From assembly GCA_033030425.1 (NCBI GenBank), contig JAUFSD010000005.1, positions 806,001 through 870,000 of the forward strand: a stretch of 64,000 bases of DNA. The letters are read 5' to 3'. The notes beneath the pieces were generated by a model. It made no database searches, was not told where the DNA came from, and was given only the letters and a program-made list of their open reading frames with translations. The position numbers and the translations under genes are program-made. Positions 24,115-35,784 of the stretch are shown piece by piece; the first letter of the stretch is position 1; every line of letters starts with the position of its first letter. Source of the DNA: Verpa conica (taxonomy: Eukaryota; Ascomycota; Pezizomycetes; Pezizales; Morchellaceae).

Positions 24115-27100
24115 TCAGCATGCCATCCCGATACCATCAATTTCCATCGGGAGGTCTTCATCTTCATGCCAAATCTCAGAGTCCACCGGTGCGTAGTAGT
24201 CACTTTCGCTAAACTCCCCGTAAAGATCAAGGCTTTCAACCTCCCAATCCTCATCATCTGCCATCAACTCATCAAAAGATGTATCCGACCCCTCCCTCTC
24301 TTTCCCTTTCCCTTTACCCTCTCCCAAAGCCTCTTCTTCCGCTTCGTCAACCCCTTCCTTAGCATCCCGTTTCCTCTTCCTATCCCCACTACTATTCTCA
24401 TCCCGGATGAGAATCTCGCCCGCCCTCCTCTCCACACCTTCTCTTACATCCCCACCCTGCTTCAACACTCGTAGCTTCTTTAGCTCCTCGATGGAGCACA
24501 GAACCTCCTCGTTCTGATCCGCAAGCGCCATCTTTTCCCTCGCAGTGGCACTGTCGAGCTGGTGTTCAACCGCCTTTTGATCCCAGTGGTACTCAATCTG
24601 CCGATCGTTAATAGTGTTGAGCATTTGTAGCACATCTGGAGGGCCAGGCATAAGTAGCATGTCTTTCCGCCAATCATGGCTCAAATGGTGCTTATCGAAA
24701 AAGTGCTGCATGAGTGTGACTATATTCTCTTCACCCTCCCAGGTATGCAAACACGTATGGCACGCTATCGAGCTATGGGAAAACCATGGTGGAGGGTGTG
24801 GCTGGCTGTAAATCCGGATAAACTCATAGTAAAGCTCATTGAATTCCACGCGGAGTTTGTAGCGCTTAAAGTCGGTGACAATTTTTCTGAAGAAGATTGA
24901 GAGCTGGAAGAATTTAGGGACATGGAGCTCGTTAACCTCAATGATTACACGGTCGATGAGCATGCGTGGGGATGTGTGCGGTTTCTGAAACTTGGCAAAA
25001 CTGTTGCTTGCAAACATACAGATTGGGTCATCTCGTGTCGTGCCTGGCTTTTTTGGTTTCCTAGGTTTATTGGGAGCAGCTGAGGAAGTACTGCTTGATG
25101 GGACAGCTCGCAGGGGCTTCTCTTTTAGGAACTTGGGGATGTATTTCGGTCCCGTGGCTACAACTGGTATATTTTCCGGCCATTCGATACCATCCCAGTT
25201 TGGGATTGGTCTTTTGTAGTTGTATTTCTCCTCTGGTAGAAATTCAACTGGATATCTCGCGAGCCCCTGCATGCCTGGCTTCTTATGGTGCTCCGACGCC
25301 AAGTGGAAAACAATCTCCTCCCATGTTCCAGGGAGGCTGCAATACTCGCAGCAAAAATCCATATCCCTCCACATGCCAAACATCCCTTCAAGAACCTCCT
25401 CCCAGAGGAAATATGCTGACCGGAATGGTAAAGTTTCCTGGGGATTCTTTTCGTACCAAGCGCGTCTACAGTACTTCATCGTCTCGAGCACGAATGATTG
25501 CGCCTTTGCCTGGTCGAGAATGAGATGCCCACCTTCCCTCTTGATAAAATCCCTTGCGTACTTTAGCAGTTTTGGCATTGCGACCTTGAATTTCTTTAGG
25601 TTTCTGTTGTCGGAGATTTCGTCCCTTCGGACCCTCCGTCGGATCGTAGTGTACTTTCGGTGGGCTTGTTCTTTCTCTTCCTGGGACTTTTGATAATGGG
25701 CTTCGGCTCTGCTGCGCTCACTTGAAATCTTTGTGACGAGAGTTTTCCAGCCGCGGTCGGTGAGGATGTTGCCAGCCTTGAGTGCAGTTTGGTAAGATGG
25801 GATAAGGTCGAGAACGCCCTCAGGAATCGGGGGATTAAAGTGTTGTTTGCACTTTTCCGGGATAGAGATAAGACGCTGACGGCGTATTTCAGCGAGTTCC
25901 TCACGACGGGCTGCTGCCTCTATTCAAGATGCACGTTAGGTCACACACACACACACACACATGCACATACATATAACTGGAGAACAAAACTCAAACCGTA
26001 CCCTGTCTCTCAAACTCACACATCTTTACGGCAGTCTCCATCTGTACCTTAACCTTGTCTTTCTCAAATTCGATAAAGGTTGCGAGGATACCGGGATGTT
26101 CGATTTCCATGGCCTTTTTATTATTGTATTCCTCTCTGAATGCGGCCACTTCGTCTTTCCAGTAGCATGGGTCACCTCCGCCCAGGCCATAGTAATTACC
26201 GCGTTGTGTTGAAACAAACTTTCCTGTAAATGAGTTATATCTAGGTTAATGCAATTCAACCGATAACTTCAAAGTGAATTTTACCAGACACGAAACAATG
26301 CCTTAGGCATACCAGCGCAGCATTGACAAACTCTCGATCCCCGGGGATTTCATCACCCTACCAAAAAAGCTATTAGTGCACTTCCTAGAATTAGAGGGAA
26401 ACGATGAAGGGGGGGGGGGACGAAACACCAAACATACCCTAATTCTATGCTCCTTAAAACACCCCGTACATAGCCTTATACCCCAAGTCCAATAACATTT
26501 CTTAAATCTAGCCGCCCCACAAATCTCACAACCACTACCCTTCCACAAATTCCACATGTAATTCTCGGGAAAGCCGTACATCGGCTCTGGATAATTCGGA
26601 AATGTATTCCGCCTACTTTTAGCCCAAATCTTCTCATCATCTATAAATGCCTTGAAACTCGAATTGATTCGACGGAGCTTCGCCAGCTGCGAGGGAGCAC
26701 AGTATGAGAATATCTCTAGCCATATCTCGAAAGGTATGTGCGAAGAGATTGGTTTTGTCTTTTGAGATTTTCTTGGAGCCGGGAGTGATGGTTTTGAATG
26801 GCCCATACGGACCAGATGCTGTTGCTGTTGTTGTGAGCGACGGATAGTGGTGGGGGTTGTGATGCTGGGCTTGCGGCGTTTCAGCGGGGGTGCTATTGCT
26901 ATGGTGGTGGTGGGGTGGTGGCAAGGCTGGGATTGTGGTTGTGGTTGTGGTTGTGGCTGTGGTGGTTGTGATAGTGGGGTGAGTGGTAGTGGTGGTGTTG
27001 GCAAGGCTTCGGTGCTGAGATGCTGCCAGGACCATTCTGAGCTCGAGGGTTCTGTATGGGTGAGGGGGTGTTCCCAGATTCTGCTCCAGTCCGGGTCGAG

Positions 27101-27121
27101 GACGGATGCGAGAGGGTTCAT
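24115..27121 (-). CDS. F-box protein with a Cys4 site and two C2H2-like sites
   Basis: Minus-strand exons are 26438-27121, 26285-26357, 26002-26223 and 24115-25919, joined in frame to about 927 residues. The first 125 residues are Pro/Gln-rich. The F-box lies at ~128-170 (IPFEIWLEIFSYC, LAKLRRINSSFKAFI), the Skp1-binding part of SCF ubiquitin ligases. It is followed by a Cys4 site, C198/C201/C218/C221, as in many fungal F-box proteins. After a charged helical region there are two C2H2-like sites, C517/C520 with H532/H537 and C713/C716 with H732/H737. The end is acidic with a basic KRKRD patch. It probably picks substrates for ubiquitination; the targets cannot be told. The 73-base exon 2 is in a different frame from the open frame next to exon 1, but only this choice joins exon 3 in frame. 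Confidence 0.85.
25940..25959 (+). repeat. CA dinucleotide microsatellite in an intron
   Basis: About ten CA units lie inside the last intron (25920-26001) of the F-box gene. As a microsatellite it may vary in length between strains. Confidence 0.7.
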
Positions 27122-29001
27122 GATGAGAGCAAGGAGTGAGTGAGAGTGTGAATGATGGATAATTGATGAGGTTTGTAACAACTAGGAAAAGACAGGCTGT
27201 AAATAGAGGGGTCGAGGGGTAGAGGAAGTAGAGAGGAGGGGTCGAACAGGCAAGAGAGAGAGAAGAAGAGAGAAGGGAGGGAGGAGGAGTAAGTAGTAGT
27301 AGTAGTAGCAGTAGTAGCAGTAGTAGCGGCAGCGGCAGCGGCAGTAGCAGCAGTACTAGCACTAGTACCAGCAGCAGCAGCAGCAGCAGCGGTGAAATGA
27401 AGGGACGGGGAGCTGCAGGAGGACATGTACTTTAGGATTTGCGGGGGATCGTCTATCGCTTATCGAGCGTCTGCCAAGGAGCGCGCACACAACGAATTCT
27501 CCCGGGGAAGGGAGGGGGGGTGGACAGGGGAGGAGACAGGGAGGAGACAGGGACAGTCGAGAGAAAAAAAAAACACAGCGGACGTGGACGCCTGCGGTTG
27601 GTAAGTACAGCTAGCACTCCCAGCGGGGGGAGGGGCGAAAGAGGAAAGGGAGGGAAATGGGCGGCCGGACCGTAACATACATAGCTGGCGTGGTGGTACG
27701 GCTGTGGTGGGCGCCGCGCCGGGGGTGGGCGGGGAGGAGGGAGGGGCGAGGGGGGGGAGGGGAAGGGGAAGGGAAGGAAAGGGAAGGAAAGGGAAGCGGA
27801 AGGGGAGGGGTGAAAGGAAGGAGGGGAGTCAAGGTAGGGGTGTCCAAAGCAAATGGGGGGAGAGTGGATGAAGCCTTACTCTTACTGTATTCTTGTTAGC
27901 CAGAAATCCCACTTCAACCGTTTACATATGCCCTATATCCTCTCCCCTCCTCAATTTATCGTCCTCTATCAACCCCCCCCCCCCCAATGATTGGCAAAGT
28001 AATGATGTGATGTGATATGTGTGCCCCTAGAAACACGCCCTCTCCTCTTGTGAGGCTCTATGATGATTAGTTGCAACTTTCTTCAGGGACTATGGAGCGA
28101 TAGGATGAGGTGAGCCTTGTGTCAATGATATTTTGTGGAGACAGGCGGGGATACATGTAATCTAGACCCCCCTGCGATCACAATCCACTTTCTTAATACA
28201 TGATGTAGCCTTCCACTTCTGGTCAAATGAGCATCTTAGAGTTCTGCACCTTGTTGATTAACATTTCTTCTTCTGCTGCTGCTGCTGCATGGCGCGAGAA
28301 AGATGGCAAAAAAGGAATTAAGAGGATCCCCCAGAAAAAGAATCCCAATCCCTCAGTTGCCATTCATCCTTCACCGATGCCAGCCCTAACCCTCGATGCA
28401 GCACGTGACCTTGATCCATCACCACGCCCAGACTGATCCCAGACAGAACCCAGGTAAATAGACTCCCAATTGAGGGTTACTTCACTGTTTACAGATTCTA
28501 GACACTTTCCCAGATATCAGATACTACTCTAGACATTCCCTTAGATACAAGACACTGCCCCCACTCCCCAATTCGCCACAATCACCCCTGAGCCCGTCTC
28601 GAGTGATCCTCCATGATCAGCCCCATCTTCACCTGCATATCAGCACGATTACTAACAAATGTCTAAGATAACAAAACCCCCAACATTTCTCACCCCCTGG
28701 AAAATACTCCGAGGACAGCTTGCGAGATCTCCTGCACCATTATCATCACAAAGGGGTTACGTAGACTCTTATTATCACAGTAACAAAACCAACTGCATAC
28801 TTTGCATATCGGTCAAGACATCACAGAAAACCTCCCGTCTCTCATTCCCTCCCCCCCCCCCCCTTAGGACTTTGGACTTAGGACTCACATATACTTCTCT
28901 CTCCCCCCCCCCTCCAATTATGCCAGCTACTGTTCGCCTCGTCAATTCCCTCCTCGCTACCATAAAGACAATCTCCCCAGCATCCAATTGCTCCTATAAT
29001 A
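27122..29001. other. Divergent promoter region
   Basis: This lies between the F-box gene (left, minus) and the ankyrin gene (right, plus). The left part has trinucleotide repeats, then G/A-only tracts at 27660-27850; the right part has C runs near 28850-28915. Runs AGATAyCAGAyAC-like recur near 28495-28560. The large overlapping frames on both strands come from low complexity and are not genes. Confidence 0.55.
27295..27391 (+). repeat. AGT/AGC trinucleotide repeat
   Basis: Imperfect AGT, AGC and GGC triplets run for about 95 bases in the upstream flank of the F-box gene. On the minus strand this would lie in its leader. Confidence 0.75.
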
Positions 29002-30228
29002 ATGACCAGTCTTACGATCGACAACCCTATATCCCTCCTCCTCAACCTCCCCAACGAGCTCCTACTCACCCTCGGCGAACACCTCCTCCCATGCTCTCTA
29101 TACTCCCTAATCCTCACCTCCCGTCGCCTCGCGATCCTCCTACTCCCACGCCTCCGAACCCTCGCCTGCTACGACGACTTCTCTATCACCGCCCTGTTCT
29201 GGGCTGCCGCCTCATCCAACAGTATCCTCGCACGCCAGATCCTAACGAAAACCTCAACCGCGTTCCGGGTACTCCCGGGCGTACTCCCGGGAGAATTGCC
29301 GATTCATGTAACGCCCGGTGACTGTAAAGCAGACGTAATCAAGGTGGTCCTCGGCGCGGGACCAGAGCTGGTGCTCCACTACAAATGCATAACCTACACA
29401 TCATTATTCTGGGCCGTCGTGGCAGGCCACAAACACCTAGCCACACTAATCGTTAATTCAAACCTTGCAAATATAAACACTCTTAATGCGTGCGGCCGGT
29501 CCGCGCTCCACGAAGCCGTCTACCGCGGCGATTACACAATCGTACAGCTGATACTATCCAACGCCACAACCTCCGTGAACCTCCCTGATGCGCAAGGCCG
29601 CACACCACTCTACTGGGCCATTGTTGTCCGCGAAGACCCAGCAATGGTCGCACTACTCCTCGAACACGGCGCCAACACATCCTCCTACATTGACCCGGCA
29701 ACCGGCCGACGACTCCTACATCTGAGTGTTCTCCACGCTGGTACTTCGGCGATGGTACACTCGCTTCTCGCGCACGGTGCAGATCCAACAACACGTACAC
29801 TCATGGGCCAATCACCACTCCATCTTGCTGCGAAGCTCGCTGATGCAACGACTGTCCGCGCGCTCCTGGAACATCCGAAATGCGCGGCAAACATCAACAC
29901 GCGCGATATGTCAGGGTGGTCGCCGCTGCACCTGGCGGCCAAGGCGGGGTCTGAGGAGGTTGTGGCGGTGTTGTTGGAGCGCGGGGCAGAGGTGAATGCG
30001 AGGGATGATTACGGGGCTACGCCGTTGCATCGTGCAGTATGGGCGGGCAGGGAGAAGATTGTGGGTATGCTTGTGGATAATGGAGCAGATCCGAGTATGG
30101 CTGATGATTCGGGGAAGACTGGGTTGGATCTGGCGTTAATTAGGATGAGGATTAAGGAGGTTGGAGTCAAAGGTGTTGTAGAGAGAACGTGGAATAGGAA
30201 TATTGCGAATGGTGGGGATAGACTCTGA
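29002..30228 (+). CDS. F-box-like ankyrin repeat protein
   Basis: A single exon of 408 residues. Residues ~12-50 (LLNLPNELLLTLGEHLLPCS, SLYSLILTSRRLAILLLPRL) look like the short F-box that often opens fungal ankyrin proteins. From ~62 to 395 there are about eight or nine ankyrin repeats, clear in GRSALHEAVYRGDYTIVQLI, GRTPLYWAIVVREDP, GQSPLHLAAKLADATTVRAL, GWSPLHLAAKAGSEEVVAVL and GATPLHRAVWAGREKIVGML. The repeats are a protein-binding scaffold; a role as a ubiquitin-ligase adaptor follows only if the F-box is real. Met at 29002 is the first in the frame that fits the F-box. Codons are GC-rich in the first two thirds. Confidence 0.9.
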   Translation: MTSLTIDNPISLLLNLPNELLLTLGEHLLPCSLYSLILTSRRLAILLLPRLRTLACYDDFSITALFWAAASSNSILARQILTKTSTAFRVLPGVLPGELPIHVTPGDCKADVIKVVLGAGPELVLHYKCITYTSLFWAVVAGHKHLATLIVNSNLANINTLNACGRSALHEAVYRGDYTIVQLILSNATTSVNLPDAQGRTPLYWAIVVREDPAMVALLLEHGANTSSYIDPATGRRLLHLSVLHAGTSAMVHSLLAHGADPTTRTLMGQSPLHLAAKLADATTVRALLEHPKCAANINTRDMSGWSPLHLAAKAGSEEVVAVLLERGAEVNARDDYGATPLHRAVWAGREKIVGMLVDNGADPSMADDSGKTGLDLALIRMRIKEVGVKGVVERTWNRNIANGGDRL

Positions 30229-33200
30229 ATCGGAGAGAGAAAAAAGAAAGAAAAAAAAGAAAACAAATGTGACGCTGCGGAGAGGAGTGGAAGGGATGGA
30301 GGAGGGAGGTTGAAGATCAAAGTGAGGGATCAAAAAAAGAAGGGTTTCCACCGTTTCACCCCGGCGATCTGGTCTCATGAGACGATCGTTGGGATAGAGT
30401 TGTGTATGTGTGTTTTCTTTTTTTGTTTATTTACTCTCTACTCACTTTTCTATTTTATTGATGAGGATGTGTAATGTTTACTCTGCGACCCCCCCCTCTC
30501 TTCGTTTTCACGTGGACCGGGATTCTATATAAGACCCGAACGTGCTTATTTTTGTTTGGTTGGACGTGGTTGCATATCGTTGGTTTAATATTTCATTTTT
30601 TCCCCGGCGGGCTACTATTATTTCAGTAGGGAGGGGGTTCTAAAAGTTGCCTTTTTTACTTGCGGCGGGGGGAGGGGTAGGAGAAGAGTGGTAGAGTGGC
30701 AGAGGGGTCGAGGGGTAGAGGGGTCGAAGAGAAGGAGGAATAATCAGGGTGAAAGGAGTTCGTGGCGGTGGGAGGTAGGATTTATTTTTTTATTTTTTGC
30801 AAAGGGGGAAACCTCGAGGATTAATAATGAATATAATGACGCGGGGCGTTGAAAAGGACCGGTCTACGATTAATGAATGAATTACAATGAACTTTGGTTG
30901 GCCTATTAATCAATTTGAATAATGTCTCTAAACACAAAAAGAAAAAGAGGGAGAAAAAAAATTCTCATGAAACAAAACGCTGGCAGCAAGACCCGGGAAA
31001 TAATTCCTTTTTTTTTTCCTTTCTTTTTTCCTGAAACCTGTGTGTTGTATTTTATTTTCTTATTTACAAGGAACTAGGGGGGGAAAAATAAAAAAATAAA
31101 AGATAAAAGATAAAAAATAGATACCCGCCGACGAAACAAAACACTCGCAAATCGAACGAATAGGCAGGCGAGTGACGTAACGTGACGCATCTCCATTCAG
31201 GTGAAATGATCGGTGTCTTGGCGGGCGGTCTGGGGACACGTTGCGTTGTGTTCTAGATAGGGAATCAAATTGGTGACCGGGGAATGGAATGGGGTTGAGG
31301 TGGCGCTTATCGGGTTGGAGCGTTGTGAGCCGGCTGAGGCTGTGGATCATGAGATGTCATCCTATTTTGTGGTTATTAGGAAGTTACTGAGGACGTCCGG
31401 GGAGGTGTACGTGTAGCTAGGGTGTAAGCTTGGATTATAGATAGAATTGAGGTGTCTAATTGGCTATATATGATAGGGTTTAGGCTCTTGAAAGGGTATT
31501 GATCGCTTCCTATATTAACCAGTGCCTAATATTCTAGTTACTGTTAATAGGATAATATGGGAATATTGATTGGTGCTACTAGGGACAACTTAAATCTAGT
31601 GTATATGCACCTAACACATAGACTGTGTATATCGAGTGATTTTTTGTGACAGAAATGCTGCGATCACAGAAGTAAAACATCTAGTAGTCCTGTCCCTCTT
31701 CATGTCTAGCAGAGGTAGATTAAGATAATTTCAATTAATGTGTATATAGATAATCTATTTTACGTCTTTTTGGAGCTTTAAGATCAAAGAATAAATCCAG
31801 CGACTAGATGTAGATCTAAGCCCTCCCACCCAGATAGAGTGCATTCTTACAATAACCTAATCACATTTATATCTATAAGATAGCTTCTAATCAGGTTAGT
31901 GTACCCCTAGTCTAAATTTATGAAGATTAACAAAAGGGTAGTGTTCGATATAACCCTAACCCTTGGTTCAACCAACGATGATATCAGGCTTATCTTCTAA
32001 CCCACTGCGGTGGGAAGATACCTAATCTCGGGACTTGGAAGTAGCTCTTAATTAACCATAGTCCCTTATCATTGGTATCAAGTACTAACAATTCAGTAGG
32101 TACATATATGGTATATAGAAGTGGTCAGTTTCTCAGGCATAACGATTATCAATCATACAGTATATAATCTGATCTTAGCCGACCTACTTGATATATTTAG
32201 GTTTTTTGATATCAAAGGTAGTTTTTTTTCTTAGATATCATGTATGTATAACCCTACCCAATATCATGTACGAGTTATCTAGCTAGTACTACTAGAATAA
32301 CGAGTTCCTTGTCACTATCCGCGTCCTGTAGTACTTCTCACCTAGATTTTATGGGGGTAGACGCGCTGGACCGTTAGTCTCATAATCTACGAGTACTTGG
32401 TAACAGATAAAGACGCTTAATTCTTTGATTTCCTGGGGAGGGATGGAGGTAAGAGGAAGTGTCACGATTTAGGGATCAAGTAGAAATGGATTTCTTTCTT
32501 TCTTTTATTATTGAAAACAGATAGATGGTATTGCGATTTTATTCGTTTGAAGTAAAGAGTTATAGGAACTAGCACCTCGTGCAGAGAAAACTTGATACAT
32601 AAAAAAAAGCTGATATCCATATCCCTGTTTGCGAACCACTTGTATACCACCTTTCAAGTCACAGCGTAACAAAGATTCAAGTAAATTTTCCGATAAGAAT
32701 GAATGGTGGCGTGTGTGATGGCGTGTGTGGGGGCAATTCTAAATCATGTGCTAACCGCCACAGGATATTAGTTGGAGTATCCTGTTGAGTTTTGTGCACG
32801 TACGTGAAATATCAAGATTGGTAGATACTGACTATACCGCAGGGGCCACAGAATTCACCCGGCCCACCTTCAGTACCACAGATAGGACACTGCTCCATTC
32901 TATCTTTAGGGTTATTTGTGTATCAGAATATCTGTATATATTGTGGCGGTTTTTTTGTATATGGGGATAATGATGGGATGATCGATGGCGAGGTGATAGA
33001 AAGTGGACCCCCTCTTCTTATACGTGGAATAGAACCCCGCGCTGAGATTTTTGGCTTACTCAGAAGGTATTGAAAATATAGTAGAAAATTGGGTTTAACA
33101 AAGTGGTAAATTTCTACGTTGGGAGTTGAGTGGTGGATTTAATAATGTCTTAGGATGAGTTTAAGGCCTCCCACAAGGCCAATTCGAAACTAGTCTGAGC

Positions 33201-33732
33201 CATTTTGATTATACTTGGAATCATATAGTGCCGTAGTTGGGAGTAATCGCTGTTCACCCAACCAGACTCACGTAAGATGTTCTCCTGGCCAGTATGAGGT
33301 TATGTGATTTATTCCTTTGGGGCCGAGCGTATCTCTGATTCTCTGGATCCTGAGGCAAAAGTAAGTAAAATATACACTGAATCCTGTTTTCCGTCTATTT
33401 TCTTCGTGTAATATCGAATTCTGTTAATTTGGAGGGCCGTTATTAGGACTCATTGGTTGAGTTTTCCAGCTAGTGAGTGGTATTTGCTCTTAATCCCTTG
33501 TATTATATATCACATAACTCTTGACTTATTCCAGGATGTAAGATTTCCCAGGACATCCATCAGGGTATCCTCCAGGTCATTACTTCGTCCAAGGACAAAT
33601 CTAGCTACGTACATATCAAGGAAGATATAATCATGAGTTATCACTCGTATATATATAACATAGACGTTACACTACCACCGTAGTGTAACAAAAGCTGATT
33701 CAGCCTTGTTGAGAAAATGCAAAGATATTAAT
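30229..33732. other. Gene-free region, left part of a 5.5 kb desert
   Basis: The first kilobase is the GA- and T-rich 3' flank of the ankyrin gene. From about 31.4 kb the DNA is TA-rich with no frame above 80 residues and no recognisable motif. TTGGTTCAACCAA at about 31970 is a perfect short palindrome. Confidence 0.55.
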
Positions 33733-34062
33733 ATATGTATGTTTTTTTTGCTAGTCTCTAGAGTCTCCAATATCGGCATTGTCGGCTATTCTAGGGATCT
33801 CATCGTCGTATGTGCTCAGCCCCCAAATCAAACTATTAAGAATCCACAACTAAATATTACAGAAATCCAAAAAAAGAGCCCAGAATCTCCACCAGTACCA
33901 ATACACATTACGCATCTAGCCAATACGACGCGACTCTAACTCCACCGTGATAAAATTTCTCGACCATGACACAGACCCGGAGCTCCCGGATGACTGTGGG
34001 AGAACATTACTTTAGCTGCCTATACTGCATTATCACTAGATGATGCGGCTAAATTGTTGGGA
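33733..34062 (+). pseudogene. Broken ankyrin-repeat gene fragment
   Basis: Three overlapping plus-strand frames together read as ankyrin repeats. The first gives a PVPIHITHLANTTR-like stretch up to a stop at about 33939. The second, from 33932, gives STVIKFLDHDTDPELPDDCG up to a TAG at 34013. The third, from 34012, gives LAAYTALSLDDAAKLLG. Ankyrin features are the VIKFL helix, the D-x-DPELPD turn, GRTLL and LAAY. At least two frameshifts and stops break it, and no start or promoter is seen. It differs from the intact gene at 29002, so it comes from another family member. Confidence 0.6.
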
Positions 34063-35784
34063 TAGGTGTATTTCCACCGAGAGATATTGAAGAGAGGGAG
34101 CTATTGTACGTGTGTATGTGTTTATATGCACCCTTACAAAGATTATTTTAGCCGATGATCCTGTCTACACAGAGGCATCTGACTACCTCAAGTATGTGAG
34201 GTATATGTATCATTCTATAAGAGGACCTTTAGTGTTTAACCGTTTATGATTACAGAAGATAGTAGGTAATTTGAGAATGGGTGAGATATGAGAGGAGGTG
34301 GCTAAATACAGTCTATTCCGCCAGCTCCAATGCGTTGGCACCTCCTTGGGATTACCTATAAGATTAAATATTCTACAAGGGTATGCTACGGTAAAACCAT
34401 AAGACGAGTGTGTAGGTCTCAAATGAGATTATACAATAGCCACAAGAAAACTAGCACTGCTTCAGTAGCCAGGAAATCGTCCGTCAAGAGCCTATGTCCT
34501 TTACTAGCTAGTGGATCACTCCCAAGTGTCGAAATGCGACTGTAGCTAGTTCTAGAACAGTATATATTTGAGACTCATGCTCAGTGTGTCAGGGGTTTAG
34601 AGCAATCTTCTGAGGAGATACTGTAAACTGCGATAAGGGTTTACTTCCATAACTAGTTTTATGAATAGGATGTTCTCATACTATCTATGTATGATAGCAG
34701 ACCCCCCTAGAAATCTAAGAAACAGATAGGAATACGGCGCGGGGCATTTTGGAGGATAATCAGCCGTCTCATAGACTAGATGAACTATATGGTATTATAG
34801 ATACGAGGGAAAGCCGGTAGAAAACATCGGAAGTTGCCTTGGGGGGGATATAATCTTGGTCGATATATCTAGATATAGATGAGATGACGGTTGTGGCAGA
34901 AGAAATCGTTGAGATGGAGAAGAAGTTGTTGAGGAACGGGTAGTATGAATTTGTGGGGAGGTATATCATTTGTCTGGCAATCAAGGCAAAGGATATTAGA
35001 AATCACCTTACAAGGCGTGATGAGGGGGTTTATGGAAGACTCAGATCAAGTTATGCAGTGTAAGCAGATGAATCATGATGAACAATAGGGCCACAAATAG
35101 GAATTAGTATGTTGATTCACGATCCGATGCTCACACTGGTGATATCACTCGAGGCGGGGGGGAAGAGGTAATAAGAGATGTCCCGCAGTGCGAGATATAT
35201 CTATAGAAACCGGATGAAATGAGAGGGGAGGGGCAGTGTCGAAAGAAAAAAAGACTATAACCAACAGTAAAGAGATATACCTCAGATCTATAATAAACAG
35301 AAATCGACAAACCGTTTCCAGTGCAGCGCATGAAACATCGATCTGATCGAAGTTCAGCGGACCGTTTCTTGATATTTATTATTCTCAAGATAGAGTGGGG
35401 TTCATCATACCCGATCACTCCCCCCTCACCTCCCAATCACGATCGAGTGCATAACATTCAACTCCTTGTGCATACCCGGTAGGACAAAGCAAACAAGCAT
35501 TGCATTCCTTTTTCTCCTCTCTCTCTCTTCCCTTTCCCTTCCCGATTAATTATGCAGCCTTCTTGAATCCAAGCCCCCGGAAAACAATTACTGACAGCCT
35601 TACAGGTACCCCGCCCAAGGTTCAGCACTCACTCAAACCGTATCTGCGGAACCTACCGCTATACCGGATCTCATTTCTTGGCATCCGGAATAACGAATTT
35701 CTCGAATCCACTGCGACGACAACGTCCCCCCCCCCCACCACCACTATCACTACCACCCACCTCTACCAACGACCACAACCAAAA
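34063..35784. other. Gene-free region, right part of the desert
   Basis: TA-rich and without supported genes up to about 35.1 kb. From there the composition becomes mixed. The last 300 bases are CT- and CA-rich and form the promoter and leader of TRM6. Confidence 0.5.

Noticed and set aside
26637..27426. Leu-, Thr- and Ala-rich frames on the minus strand and Gly-rich frames on the plus strand
   Set aside because: They arise from the triplet repeats and the Pro/Gln-coding part of the F-box exon read in other frames.
28659..29321. 220-residue plus-strand frame overlapping the start of the ankyrin gene
   Set aside because: Pro/Arg-rich composition from C-rich promoter DNA, in another frame than the well-supported ankyrin protein.
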